A stretch of DNA of 10,574 bases from Tenericutes bacterium HGW-Tenericutes-5 (GCA_002839125.1 PGXI01000047.1:1-10574); one strand, 5' to 3'; counted from the first letter of the stretch, positions 1 to 7,076 are shown. Made by a program: numbers and translations. The notes: generated by a model not told the origin, from the sequence alone.

Positions 1-1
1 C

Positions 2-274
2 GCTCAAGCAGTAGCAGCAAGGTATTTAATAGATGAAGTTTTTACTGAGGAAGAAGTGAAGATTTATAAAAGAGGAAGAAATCAAACAGCCACACATAAA
101 CCTAAAAACGCGGATGTATCCACTTATAATACCGCTACAGGATTTGAAGCTGTAATTGGATATTTATTTTTGCAAGAAGACTTTAGTAGGCTCGAAGCTA
201 TTCTAAAGAAGGCGGTAGAAACCGTTGATAAAGATATTAATAAATCGCTTGAAAAGAAAGATGATTTAGAATAA
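2..274 (+). CDS. mrnC: Mini-ribonuclease III, 3' part (5' end outside window)
   Basis: This is the C-terminal 90 residues of Mini-III, the small RNase III-like enzyme that lacks a dsRNA-binding domain and trims the ends of 23S rRNA precursor in Firmicutes. The frame is open to the left window edge, so the true start and the N-terminal catalytic Asp region (the IGDA-type motif) are not visible. Visible family signatures are FTEEE, then KRGRN (codons from about 68), PKNADV, and ATGFEAVIGYLFL, whose conserved acidic Glu is encoded at 146-148. Sequence, order of motifs and the position directly before rlmB match the Bacillus MrnC arrangement. A GTG at position 56 lies inside the conserved domain and is not a start. 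The tail after the RNase fold is short, charged and lysine/aspartate-rich. It ends in TAA, and 53 bases separate it from rlmB with no clear terminator, so the two genes are probably co-transcribed. Confidence 0.93.
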   Translation, partial: AQAVAARYLIDEVFTEEEVKIYKRGRNQTATHKPKNADVSTYNTATGFEAVIGYLFLQEDFSRLEAILKKAVETVDKDINKSLEKKDDLE

Positions 275-327
275 ATTTATCAAGTCAGTTCCATAAGTAT
301 ATATGTTAAACTATAAGTGGTGATAAT

Positions 328-1047
328 ATGAGTGTATTAATATATGGCAAGAATTCTTGTCAAGAAATAATCGATATCAATAAAAAGATTCTAAAAGCAT
401 ATATTATGGAAGGAACAAATAAAGACTTTCTTAATATCTTGAAAAGAAAAAACATTGACATCGTATTATATGAGAAGGTAGAATTTAAAAGACAATTTCA
501 AGGAAATAACCAAGGTATAGTTTTTGAAGTAGAAGATTATAAAACCTATGAGTTTGACAACTTCATAAATACTCTGAATTTAGAAGAAAATCCTTTGATT
601 ATTATGCTTGATGGAATTACTGATGTTCATAATTTTGGCGCGATAATTAGAACTTGTGAAGCCGGTGGGGTAGCAGGTATAATTATCCCCAAAAATAGAT
701 CTGTTAAAATAAGCGGAGCGGCTGCTAAAACTAGTTCTGGGGCGATTGAGCATATCAAAATTGTGGAAGTAACGAACCTTAGAAATTCCCTAGAAAAACT
801 AAGAGACTTAGGATTTTGGAACATCGGAACTTCACTCGATGCAGATAAAGACTACTCAGAAATTTTTGTGGACAGACCATTATGTGTTGTGATTGGTTCT
901 GAAGGAAAAGGTATGTCCAGGCTTTTGAAAGAAACAGTAGATTTTAATGTGAAAATAAACATGATTGGAAAAGTTAATAGTTTAAACGCTTCTGTAAGTG
1001 CAGGTATAATAGTTTTTGACATTTTAAGGAAACGTAAGAATCTATAA
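328..1047 (+). CDS. rlmB: 23S rRNA (guanosine-2'-O-)-methyltransferase, TrmH/SpoU family
   Basis: This 239-residue SPOUT-class methyltransferase is expected to use S-adenosylmethionine to methylate the 2'-O of G2251 in 23S rRNA (P-loop of the peptidyl-transferase centre). The N-terminal substrate-binding domain (about residues 3-75) ends in the family motif NQGIVFEVEDY (61-71). The knotted catalytic domain has all three SpoU motifs: motif 1 around 95-123 with N102, G104 and R108 of NFGAIIR; motif 2 IGSEGKGM (189-196); and motif 3 with NSLNAS (217-222). Length matches RlmB. The ATG at 328 follows a GGTGA-type ribosome-binding site at 319-323. Placement between mrnC and the sigma gene is the normal Bacillota order and favours RlmB over other TrmH paralogues. 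The stop overlaps the next start (TAATG), suggesting translational coupling. Confidence 0.93.
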   Translation: MSVLIYGKNSCQEIIDINKKILKAYIMEGTNKDFLNILKRKNIDIVLYEKVEFKRQFQGNNQGIVFEVEDYKTYEFDNFINTLNLEENPLIIMLDGITDVHNFGAIIRTCEAGGVAGIIIPKNRSVKISGAAAKTSSGAIEHIKIVEVTNLRNSLEKLRDLGFWNIGTSLDADKDYSEIFVDRPLCVVIGSEGKGMSRLLKETVDFNVKINMIGKVNSLNASVSAGIIVFDILRKRKNL

Positions 1048-1589
1048 TGAATTTCCGCGACTATAATGATTTTGAAATTATCAACCTAGTTAAACAAGGC
1101 GATGAAGAAGCTTTTAAACTTATGGTTGATAAATATCGTTTTCTAGTTGCGAAAAAAATTAAAAACTTCAACTTAATGACAGATTTTGATGATTGTTTTC
1201 AAGAGGCACTTATGATTTTGCATCGATCGATTATTAAGTTCGATGAGTCCTATAACAGGACTTTTACGCGGTATTTTGAATCAAATTTAATTAATTTTTT
1301 GATTACATTTAAAAACAAAAAAATAAGATATCAAAGTTTCAAAGTTGAGAAACTACCCATTATTTATGACGATTTCATCAAAGAAGATGAAAAAATATAT
1401 TTTCAGGATCAAGAAGTAATCAAAGCATTTTCTAGTTTGTCAGATTTTGAAAAAAAGGTTTTTAAAGTTAGAATTATTGATAAAAAAAATATCATTGAAT
1501 GTGCTGAAATCCTAAACTGTGAAGAAAAGCAAGTTTATAATGCCGTTGATCGTATAAGAAAAAAAATTAAATTGCATTTAATGACATGA
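1047..1589 (+). CDS. SigH-like RNA polymerase sigma-70 family factor
   Basis: This 180-residue protein resembles sigma-H (sporulation/competence sigma factor, about 218 residues in Bacillus), shortened mainly in the linker. Sigma region 2 spans roughly residues 8-95: the DYNDFEIINLVKQGDEEAF start, then TDFDDCFQEALMILHRSIIKF (45-65), which matches the core-binding segment of SigH (DxEDxxQEGMIGLxxAIxxF). Region 4 spans about 127-176: LSDFEKKVF, then a helix-turn-helix ending in VYNAVDRIRKKI. Its position, before rpmG-secE-nusG, is where sigH sits in Bacillota, which supports orthology. The yacP/rae1 gene usually found between rlmB and sigH is absent. The ATG overlaps the rlmB stop by one base and an AAGGAAA at 1026-1032 may serve as a distant ribosome-binding site. 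The gene ends in TGA. Region 2.4, which reads the -10 element, is diverged (LITFKNKKIRYQ), so its promoter specificity is unclear. The regulon and physiological role cannot be read from the window. Confidence 0.82.
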   Translation: MNFRDYNDFEIINLVKQGDEEAFKLMVDKYRFLVAKKIKNFNLMTDFDDCFQEALMILHRSIIKFDESYNRTFTRYFESNLINFLITFKNKKIRYQSFKVEKLPIIYDDFIKEDEKIYFQDQEVIKAFSSLSDFEKKVFKVRIIDKKNIIECAEILNCEEKQVYNAVDRIRKKIKLHLMT

Positions 1590-1594
1590 TTTTC

Positions 1595-1623
1595 TTGACT
1601 TTTCTTGTGTTTTTTGATACATT
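1595..1623 (+). promoter_or_regulatory. Candidate sigma-A promoter for rpmG-secE-nusG
   Basis: TTGACT at 1595-1600 is separated by 17 bases from TACATT at 1618-1623, giving 5/6 and 4/6 matches to the housekeeping hexamers. It lies in the short gap between the sigma gene and rpmG, with the predicted start of transcription around 1630 and the rpmG ATG at 1649. Bacterial rpmG-secE-nusG groups are often transcribed separately from the sigma gene, which fits. The -10 is imperfect and this is a sequence-only call. Confidence 0.5.
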
Positions 1624-1648
1624 TAATAAAGCAAGTGAGTTGATAATT

Positions 1649-1792
1649 ATGAAAAATAAAGCAGTACTGATATGTACTGAATGTTTATCGAGAAATTATG
1701 AAGTTAAAAAAACTGAAAATTCAACTCGATTTGAAGTAAAAAAATACTGCAAAAAATGTAAAAAGCATACCATTCATAAAGAGGGTAAGTAG
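1649..1792 (+). CDS. rpmG: 50S ribosomal protein L33, zinc-binding form
   Basis: This is a 47-residue large-subunit ribosomal protein. It carries the L33 zinc ribbon of two CxxC pairs: CTEC at residues 9-12 and CKKC at 34-37, the so-called C+ form. The RNYEVKKTENSTRFEVKKYC stretch and the lysine-rich tail are typical of L33. The ATG at 1649 is chosen because it gives the family length and the usual MxxKxxLxCTEC start. It has an AGTGAG element nine bases upstream (1634-1639). A longer in-frame start at 1586 would add 21 hydrophobic residues not found in L33. The gene sits in the usual position before secE, with the secE ribosome-binding site overlapping its stop codon. Confidence 0.92.
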   Translation: MKNKAVLICTECLSRNYEVKKTENSTRFEVKKYCKKCKKHTIHKEGK

Positions 1793-1796
1793 GAGG
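1791..1796 (+). promoter_or_regulatory. secE ribosome-binding site overlapping the rpmG stop
   Basis: A full AGGAGG core begins one base inside the rpmG TAG stop and lies five bases before the secE ATG. Ribosomes finishing rpmG therefore cover the secE initiation region, so the two genes are probably translationally coupled. Confidence 0.8.
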
Positions 1797-1801
1797 AAAT
1801 C

Positions 1802-2284
1802 ATGGCGAACGAGAAAAAAGAAAAGAATAACATGCCTGTTTATAAAAAAGAACCAAAATCTGAAAGCAAGGTTATGTCTATTCTAAAAAAAGAATACAAA
1901 TTTGAAAACTGGCTATTAGCAATTTTATCACCGGTGTTAATACTTTACGGAGTGTACATTTTATTAGGTAGATTTGGAACAATCAATTTAGCGGGAATTC
2001 TAGGAACTTCTGGAATCGGTGTTATTGACTTTTTCTTCAATACAACTTTAAAGAGAGTCTTAACAGGATCGTTCTTGGTTATAATTGGCTTATTGGTATT
2101 AATCTACTTATTGATACCATATATCAAACCAAGTATAGCTGAAATGAAAAAGGTAAATTGGCCAAAGGGTAAGGAATTAGCAACTAATAGTGGAAGAGTA
2201 TTTTCATTCTTAATCTTCTTAATGTTGATGTTCTTCATATACAGTTTAGCATTAGATCCTTTGTTCAAATTAATTTACGGGTAA
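1802..2284 (+). CDS. secE: Preprotein translocase subunit SecE, extended three-helix form
   Basis: SecE is the essential small subunit that clamps SecY in the SecYEG membrane channel. The conserved core is at the C-terminus: the amphipathic helix SIAEMKKVNWPKGKELATNS (111-130) with the KKVxWP signature, followed by a membrane helix at about 132-151 and the LDPLFKLIYG tail. Most Firmicutes SecE proteins are about 60 residues with one membrane helix. This one is 160 residues, with a charged cytosolic leader (1-33) and two further hydrophobic segments at about 36-56 and 86-107, joined by a glycine-rich loop. The total of three helices resembles the enterobacterial layout. The ATG at 1802 follows AGGAGG by five bases, so the long form is the likely product. 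Order rpmG-secE-nusG confirms the identity. Confidence 0.92.
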   Translation: MANEKKEKNNMPVYKKEPKSESKVMSILKKEYKFENWLLAILSPVLILYGVYILLGRFGTINLAGILGTSGIGVIDFFFNTTLKRVLTGSFLVIIGLLVLIYLLIPYIKPSIAEMKKVNWPKGKELATNSGRVFSFLIFLMLMFFIYSLALDPLFKLIYG

Positions 2285-2294
2285 AATATAGATA

Positions 2295-2852
2295 ATGGTA
2301 AATTCAAACGATATCAGCCAGAAAAGACTTTGGTACATTGTCCAAACTTATTCCGGATTAGAGAATTCTGTTAAAGTTAGTATTGAAAGAAGAATCGAAA
2401 CCATGAATATGGAAGATAAAATCTTCCAAGTAATGATTCCGGAAGAAATAGTACCGGCTGACAAAAAAGATAAGAATCCGAAAGAAAAATTAGTTAAGAT
2501 ATTTCCAGGTTATGTATTCATAGAAATGATTGTTACAGATGAATCTTGGTTCGTTGTAAGAAATACTCCTGGAGTTACAGGGTTTCTAGGAAGTAGTGGT
2601 GGCGGTACAAAACCAGTTCCATTAAAACCAGATGAAATCAATCCAATCCTTAAAAAATGTGGTATGTTACAAGTTCAAAAATTCAATGTAAAACCAGGTC
2701 AACAAGTACGAATAATCAATGGAAACTTTGTGGACCAAGTTGTTACAGTTGAAAATATTGATCAAGATAAAGGTAAAATTCATGTCCTTATTGAAATGTT
2801 TGAAAGACAAACTTCAATGGAATTAGATTTTACTGATGTAGAAGTTATTTAA
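2295..2852 (+). CDS. nusG: Transcription termination/antitermination factor NusG
   Basis: This 185-residue NusG binds RNA polymerase to modulate elongation, pausing and termination, and can link it to the ribosome. The N-terminal NGN domain runs from about 11 to 120, with LWYIVQTYSGLE (12-23), FPGYVFIEM (70-78) and VRNTPGVTGFLG (88-99). The C-terminal KOW domain runs from about 131 to 185, with VKPGQQVRIINGNF (132-145) and FERQTSMELDFTDVE (169-183). This last segment stands in for the common FGRxTPVELxF sequence, a mild divergence. Length is normal. The ATG at 2295 starts ten bases after the secE stop without a strong ribosome-binding site (only GGG at 2279-2281), so coupling to secE is likely. 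The gene is followed by an intrinsic terminator rather than by rplK. Confidence 0.96.
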   Translation: MVNSNDISQKRLWYIVQTYSGLENSVKVSIERRIETMNMEDKIFQVMIPEEIVPADKKDKNPKEKLVKIFPGYVFIEMIVTDESWFVVRNTPGVTGFLGSSGGGTKPVPLKPDEINPILKKCGMLQVQKFNVKPGQQVRIINGNFVDQVVTVENIDQDKGKIHVLIEMFERQTSMELDFTDVEVI

Positions 2853-2860
2853 TTAAAATT

Positions 2861-2894
2861 AACAGTTTAGTTTAAAACTAAACTGTTTTTATTT
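2861..2894 (+). terminator. Intrinsic terminator after nusG
   Basis: AACAGTTTAG at 2861-2870 pairs perfectly with CTAAACTGTT at 2878-2887 around a seven-base loop, and a T-rich run follows (2886-2894). It starts eight bases after the nusG stop and should end the rpmG-secE-nusG transcript. Confidence 0.88.
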
Positions 2895-2927
2895 TGCGTT
2901 CACAATTAAATAAATCTTCTTTTTAAA

Positions 2928-2958
2928 TATACACTTTTAAATTCAAACCATTTATGAT
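2928..2958 (+). promoter_or_regulatory. Candidate promoter for the TPR-GGDEF gene
   Basis: TATGAT at 2953-2958 is a 5/6 match to a -10 element. The upstream -35 is weak: TATACA at 2928-2933 (4/6, 19-base spacer) or TACACT at 2930-2935 (3/6, 17-base spacer). Because a terminator precedes it and a gene starts at 3010, a promoter is needed about here. Confidence 0.45.
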
Positions 2959-3009
2959 AAAATTACTTTAAAGGTAAATTAGCTAAACCAAAGGTGGAGG
3001 TTTAGGATA

Positions 3010-4674
3010 TTGGGCGAAAAAACAAGAGAGTTTGATGCAATCAAAACAAAGATTGAAAAACTGATTAATATTGCTGAAAGCATGTCTGCACAAGATGCTC
3101 TTCAAGCATATGAAGCTGCGCTTGAAGCATTGGAATTATCAGAGACAATTAAATACAAACAAGGCATAAACAATGCTTTGTTTTATATAGGCGAAAGTCT
3201 ATATCGACAAGGAAAAATTTATGACGCTATTGATAACTTAAGAAAATCATTAAACTTAAGTGAAGAGTTACAAGATGACTTAGTTAAGTCGAGAGCATTA
3301 ACAATATTGGGTAATGTTCATCTATATTTAAAACTCTTTGACTTAGCGTTTTATTATTTTAAAATGGCACTTTCAACTTGTGAAGAATTGGGAAGATTCG
3401 AATCACAAGCTATGATTTTAAATAATGTCGGTGAAATTTACCGTGAACTGGGAGACTATGAAAGAGCTTTGGAGTCTTACGGTAGATGCTTAGATATCAG
3501 TGAAAAAAATAACTTTGTAAGAGTTGGAATGTATGCAACTACTAATATTGGTGTTTCTGATTATGAAACTAAAAATTATCAAGCAGCCATATATTTCTTA
3601 GAAAAAAGTCTTGTGACCGCAAAAGAAATAAAGAATCAAGTTATTGAAGGGTATTCTACTAGATATCTTGGACTAATTCATATGGATTTAGGGAACTATG
3701 ATCAGGCTTATAGTTATTTTCAAGCAGCGATGAATGTATTTAGGAATTCAAACGAGACCAGTTCTATAGCGAGGCTTTATAAAGATTTAGCACAGCTTGA
3801 GTTTAATCATAAAAAATTTGATCAAGCTTTAGATAATCTTAATAAAGCCATAAAACTTATGGATACCCTCCAAGACGATCGCTTAACGATTGTAATCTAC
3901 GATTTGTTTTCAAAGGTTTATGATGATTTGGGAGATTGCACCAAGGCTTACGAATATAGTCGATTAAGTATTGATTTAAGATATGTAAAAGAGAATCTTG
4001 AGAAAGAACATCGTTTGAAAAGTATTGATTTCCAAGTTAAAACTTGGGATGCATTAAAAGAGAGCGAAAACTATCAAAGAATTAATAAAAAACTTCAAGA
4101 AAAAACTGAAACTTTAGAAAAAGTAACCAAAGAACTTCAGAAAATAAATAAAGAAGTTAAAGCGTTAAGTGACATGGATGGTTTGACTAGAATTGCCAAT
4201 AGAATAAAACTTGATGATTATGCACAAGAGATTTGTGCAAAGGGATTTAAGGATAAACGTGAAATAACTATGATGATTATTGACATCGATAATTTTAAAG
4301 AATACAACGATTTCTATGGTCACTTGATCGGAGATGAAGCACTAAAGAAACTAGCGAGAATTTTAGAAAAATCAATTGAAGGAAAAGAAGGATTAGTAGC
4401 CAGATTTGGTGGAGATGAGTTCGTAGTTGTTATTTATGACTGTTCAATACAAGAGGCTAAAGATATAGCTAAATACGTTTCGAAGACTTTAAAATCTAGG
4501 AAGATTAAGCATGAAATGTCAGATGTAGCCCCTTATCTTACGGTAAGTGTAGGTATTATTTCTAAAGTTCCGCAAAGAAAAACAACTTATGCACTTCTTA
4601 TGGATTTTGCCGATCAAGCTTTATATCAAGCGAAAGAAAAAGGCAAAAATCAAACAGAAGTTTATGAAAGTTAG
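3010..4674 (+). CDS. TPR-repeat diguanylate cyclase (GGDEF domain), cytosolic
   Basis: This 554-residue protein is predicted to make the second messenger c-di-GMP from two GTP. About seven tetratricopeptide repeats at roughly 40-residue spacing fill residues 51-326. They follow the TPR12-like pattern, for example NNVGEIYRELGDYERALESY at 138-157. A charged coiled-coil helix (about 327-388) then leads to a GGDEF domain at 389-552. Its active-site motifs are present: DIDNFK (425-430, metal-binding Asp), ND (433-434), GH..GDEAL (437-445), RFGGDEF (465-471), TVSVGI (511-516) and ADQALYQAKEKGKN (534-547). The inhibitory RxxD I-site expected at 458-461 reads GKEG, so product inhibition there is unlikely. 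No signal peptide, membrane helix or EAL domain is seen. The start is TTG at 3010, behind GGTGGAGG at 2993-3000. The gene forms a single unit between two terminators. The signal sensed by the TPR domain is unknown; it could be a peptide or a protein partner. Confidence 0.9.
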   Translation: MGEKTREFDAIKTKIEKLINIAESMSAQDALQAYEAALEALELSETIKYKQGINNALFYIGESLYRQGKIYDAIDNLRKSLNLSEELQDDLVKSRALTILGNVHLYLKLFDLAFYYFKMALSTCEELGRFESQAMILNNVGEIYRELGDYERALESYGRCLDISEKNNFVRVGMYATTNIGVSDYETKNYQAAIYFLEKSLVTAKEIKNQVIEGYSTRYLGLIHMDLGNYDQAYSYFQAAMNVFRNSNETSSIARLYKDLAQLEFNHKKFDQALDNLNKAIKLMDTLQDDRLTIVIYDLFSKVYDDLGDCTKAYEYSRLSIDLRYVKENLEKEHRLKSIDFQVKTWDALKESENYQRINKKLQEKTETLEKVTKELQKINKEVKALSDMDGLTRIANRIKLDDYAQEICAKGFKDKREITMMIIDIDNFKEYNDFYGHLIGDEALKKLARILEKSIEGKEGLVARFGGDEFVVVIYDCSIQEAKDIAKYVSKTLKSRKIKHEMSDVAPYLTVSVGIISKVPQRKTTYALLMDFADQALYQAKEKGKNQTEVYES

Positions 4675-4691
4675 ATTATAATTATTATTTT

Positions 4692-4730
4692 AAAAGTTTT
4701 GAATTCTTGTTTGATTTCAAAACTTTTTTT
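4692..4730 (+). terminator. Intrinsic terminator after the TPR-GGDEF gene
   Basis: AAAAGTTTTGAA at 4692-4703 pairs perfectly with TTCAAAACTTTT at 4716-4727 around a twelve-base loop, and runs into seven T (4724-4730). It lies 17 bases after the gene's stop. The A tract on the left arm could allow some function on the other strand, but no convergent gene exists there. Confidence 0.88.
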
Positions 4731-4745
4731 ATCGAAAATATATCA

Positions 4746-4766
4746 TTTTTACTTAATAAGTAAAAA
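4746..4766. promoter_or_regulatory. 21-base palindrome upstream of the ABC operon, possible operator
   Basis: TTTTTACTTA (4746-4755) and TAAGTAAAAA (4757-4766) form a perfect ten-base inverted repeat around a single central A. It lies beyond the terminator T tract and about 40 bases upstream of the -10 element of the ABC operon, a normal place for an activator or repressor site. It has no following T tract of its own, so it is not a second terminator on the + strand. The region is very A/T-rich, which raises the chance of accidental symmetry. No regulator gene is adjacent. Confidence 0.5.
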
Positions 4767-4803
4767 CTTTAAGTATAAATATCTATAAACCTAATAAATT
4801 TAA

Positions 4804-4812
4804 TGATATAAT
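4804..4812 (+). promoter_or_regulatory. Extended -10 promoter of the ABC operon
   Basis: TGATATAAT is a perfect extended -10 element (TGnTATAAT). No good -35 hexamer is found at the right distance, as is common for extended -10 promoters. Transcription would start near 4819, leaving a leader of only about 25 bases with AGGAGG at 4828-4833 before the ATG at 4844. Confidence 0.7.
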
Positions 4813-4843
4813 TATTAAGCATGAGGCAGGAGGAATAAAGCTA

Positions 4844-7072
4844 ATGATTAAATTATCAAATGTATCTAAATTTTATAATTCTAATGATGTTATAGCTCTT
4901 GGGTTAAGAAAAGTTAACTTAGAACTCAACGTTAATGAATTCGTAGCTATAGTTGGTGAATCTGGTTCAGGTAAAACCACACTTTTAAACGTAATTAGCG
5001 GTATTGATACTTATGAAGATGGAGAAATGTATATAAACGGTGAAGAAACATCATATTTTTCTGTTAGTGATATGGAGAACTATCGCAAAAAATATGTAGC
5101 TTTTGTTTTCCAAGATTATAATCTAATTGACTCTTATACCGTATTGCAAAATGTAGAAGCTCCGCTTTTATTATCAGGTTATCCAAAAGATAAGATAAAG
5201 AAGCGTGCTATGGAAATTATAAAAAAAGTGGGTTTAGAGAAACACGCTCACCATAAATCCACAAAACTTTCTGGAGGGCAGAAACAAAGAGTTGTTATCG
5301 CTAGAGCATTAGCTAAAGATTGCCCAATAATTGCGGCCGATGAACCTACTGGTAATTTAGATTCAGCATCTGCTAAGCAAATTATCCAGTTGCTAGCTGA
5401 TATTTCAAAAGATAAATTAGTAGTTATGGTAACACATGATTTTTCTCAAGTTGAAGATTATGCGACTAGAAAAATCAGAATCTATGATGGCGAAATAGTT
5501 GAGGATAAAGAACTCAAAAAGGTAGAAAAGAAAAATTTACCGAAATTAGATGACAAAGAATTTAAAATTAATTTTTTGTCCAACGTTAAATTGTCATTAA
5601 GAAACTTATTTGCAGTGCCGAAAAAGACAATATTAATGGTTTTAGTTTTTACGTTCTTTTCGATTTTTGTGGGGTTAGCTTATGGAGGATACACAATTGT
5701 ATCTCAAGAAGGTTCTTTCCCATTCAACTCCCATTTTCAATACACTTTATCAAACAGATTAGTTGTTAAAAGGCTGGATAATAATCCTCTTACTCAAGCT
5801 GATTTAGATCAACTCGCAAGTTATTCTCAAGTTGATTCAGTTATAACAGAAGATTATGTTTTAGATTCTTGGAAGGTAATGTCATCAAAAGATTCATATG
5901 ACGTTCTTATCGAGAGGGAGACTGAATTAATTTATTATATGAATACAATATTTTTACCGTTATCTAGTTTAGATGATAGTATTAATCTTCCTTACGGATC
6001 CTGGCCAGAAGAGGATGACGAAATTGTTTTAGCTGTTGATGATGAATATTTTGAAATAGCAGAGGATATCCTTAATACATATCTAGTTGAAGGTTATGGA
6101 GCATTTGCTGGTCAGCGTGAATATGAGATTAAGGCAGTCATTACAAACGACATTATTCCTGGCAACAAAATGAAAAATTATAATTTTGTTTATGTTAGCG
6201 ATCAAATTTGGGATGTTGTTTCAAAAGAGATATTTTCTAATTATGTGGAGGCAAATTTACATTATCCGATGTTGGGTATGGACATTAGACTTAGTAAGAG
6301 CAACCTAAGAATTGATCCAACACTAGAGGATAATGAATTTAGAATCGGTTCTGGATCTTATAATATGTTTTGTTCTGGAGTCTGTGAATATGAAATTGGT
6401 TTTTCGGTTCAAACATACTACGTTGATGAAGATTATGATGCAACTTTAATAGTAGATGATGGAACAAACAATAACTATATTTATCTTAATCAAGACACGT
6501 ATGATTTGATTTTTTATGATGAAATCTACCAAGTAAGTTTATTAACAAATACAGATATAAATGTTGATGGATTAGCTAAACAAATTGCTAGGACAACCGA
6601 TACTTTCGGTCTGAAATATAAGGTTATCTACCCTTATGATTCCGCTCCTATTGAGCAATACATGGGATTGATTTTATTGTTGGCTAATATAGGAATGTTA
6701 ACGGTCTTGATAATAACTATGGTTGGATCAACTTTTATTACTTACATTATTTTTAAGATGATTATCAATACCAAACTTCATGATTACGCGATATTTAGAA
6801 CAATTGGCGCTAATCAAAACGTAATCAAAAAATTCATTTATTTTGAAAACTTTTATGTATTAATAATATCATTCTTGATTTTCTTGGGCATATCATTAGC
6901 TTTACCTTATGATATACCGGAACCGTTTAATGCTTTTAAAGTTTTTACCGTCACAAGATATTTCGTCTATTTCTTATTGTTGCTTTTGATGGCTATATTT
7001 GTTTCTAGAAGATATTGCAATAAGATTTTCTCTAGTAGTGTTTCTAAAACGCTAAAGACAGATTTGGAGTAG
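4844..7072 (+). CDS. ABC transporter, fused ATPase and FtsX/MacB-type permease (first of pair)
   Basis: This 742-residue protein joins a MacB/LolD-type ATPase to a four-helix permease. The ATPase (1-222) has Walker A GESGSGKTT (38-46), Q-loop Q90, signature LSGGQ (142-146), Walker B with DE (166-167), PTGNLD (168-173) and switch His198, all intact. After a lysine-rich linker come a membrane helix at about 262-282, a large extracellular domain (about 284-603), then helices at about 606-638, 669-687 and 704-720. The FtsX coupling segment is DYAIFRTIGANQNVIKKF (647-664). Such type VII transporters are mechanotransmitters that drive work outside the membrane rather than conventional import. Relatives handle peptide antibiotics, lipoproteins or peptide export. 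The extracellular domain contains CSGVC (510-514), a possible disulfide absent from its partner. The next gene starts four bases after the stop, so the two are one operon and probably a heterodimer. The substrate is not evident, and no two-component system is adjacent. Confidence 0.9.
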   Translation: MIKLSNVSKFYNSNDVIALGLRKVNLELNVNEFVAIVGESGSGKTTLLNVISGIDTYEDGEMYINGEETSYFSVSDMENYRKKYVAFVFQDYNLIDSYTVLQNVEAPLLLSGYPKDKIKKRAMEIIKKVGLEKHAHHKSTKLSGGQKQRVVIARALAKDCPIIAADEPTGNLDSASAKQIIQLLADISKDKLVVMVTHDFSQVEDYATRKIRIYDGEIVEDKELKKVEKKNLPKLDDKEFKINFLSNVKLSLRNLFAVPKKTILMVLVFTFFSIFVGLAYGGYTIVSQEGSFPFNSHFQYTLSNRLVVKRLDNNPLTQADLDQLASYSQVDSVITEDYVLDSWKVMSSKDSYDVLIERETELIYYMNTIFLPLSSLDDSINLPYGSWPEEDDEIVLAVDDEYFEIAEDILNTYLVEGYGAFAGQREYEIKAVITNDIIPGNKMKNYNFVYVSDQIWDVVSKEIFSNYVEANLHYPMLGMDIRLSKSNLRIDPTLEDNEFRIGSGSYNMFCSGVCEYEIGFSVQTYYVDEDYDATLIVDDGTNNNYIYLNQDTYDLIFYDEIYQVSLLTNTDINVDGLAKQIARTTDTFGLKYKVIYPYDSAPIEQYMGLILLLANIGMLTVLIITMVGSTFITYIIFKMIINTKLHDYAIFRTIGANQNVIKKFIYFENFYVLIISFLIFLGISLALPYDIPEPFNAFKVFTVTRYFVYFLLLLLMAIFVSRRYCNKIFSSSVSKTLKTDLE

Positions 7073-7076
7073 CCTT

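Noticed and set aside
627..824. Antisense open frame opposite rlmB, and similar ones at 8310-8692, 9622-9804 and 10073-10300
   Set aside because: All lie inside well-identified genes, have no ribosome-binding site support and no recognisable protein motifs.
1587..1589. UGA read as tryptophan (Mycoplasma code), extending the sigma factor
   Set aside because: No in-frame UGA occurs in any other gene of the window, all Trp codons checked are UGG, and the extension would add only unrelated residues after a normal sigma C-terminus.
1586..1648. Longer rpmG beginning at the ATG that overlaps the sigma gene stop (ATGA)
   Set aside because: It would add a 21-residue hydrophobic leader unknown in L33 and would cross the candidate promoter; the ATG at 1649 gives the family start and length.
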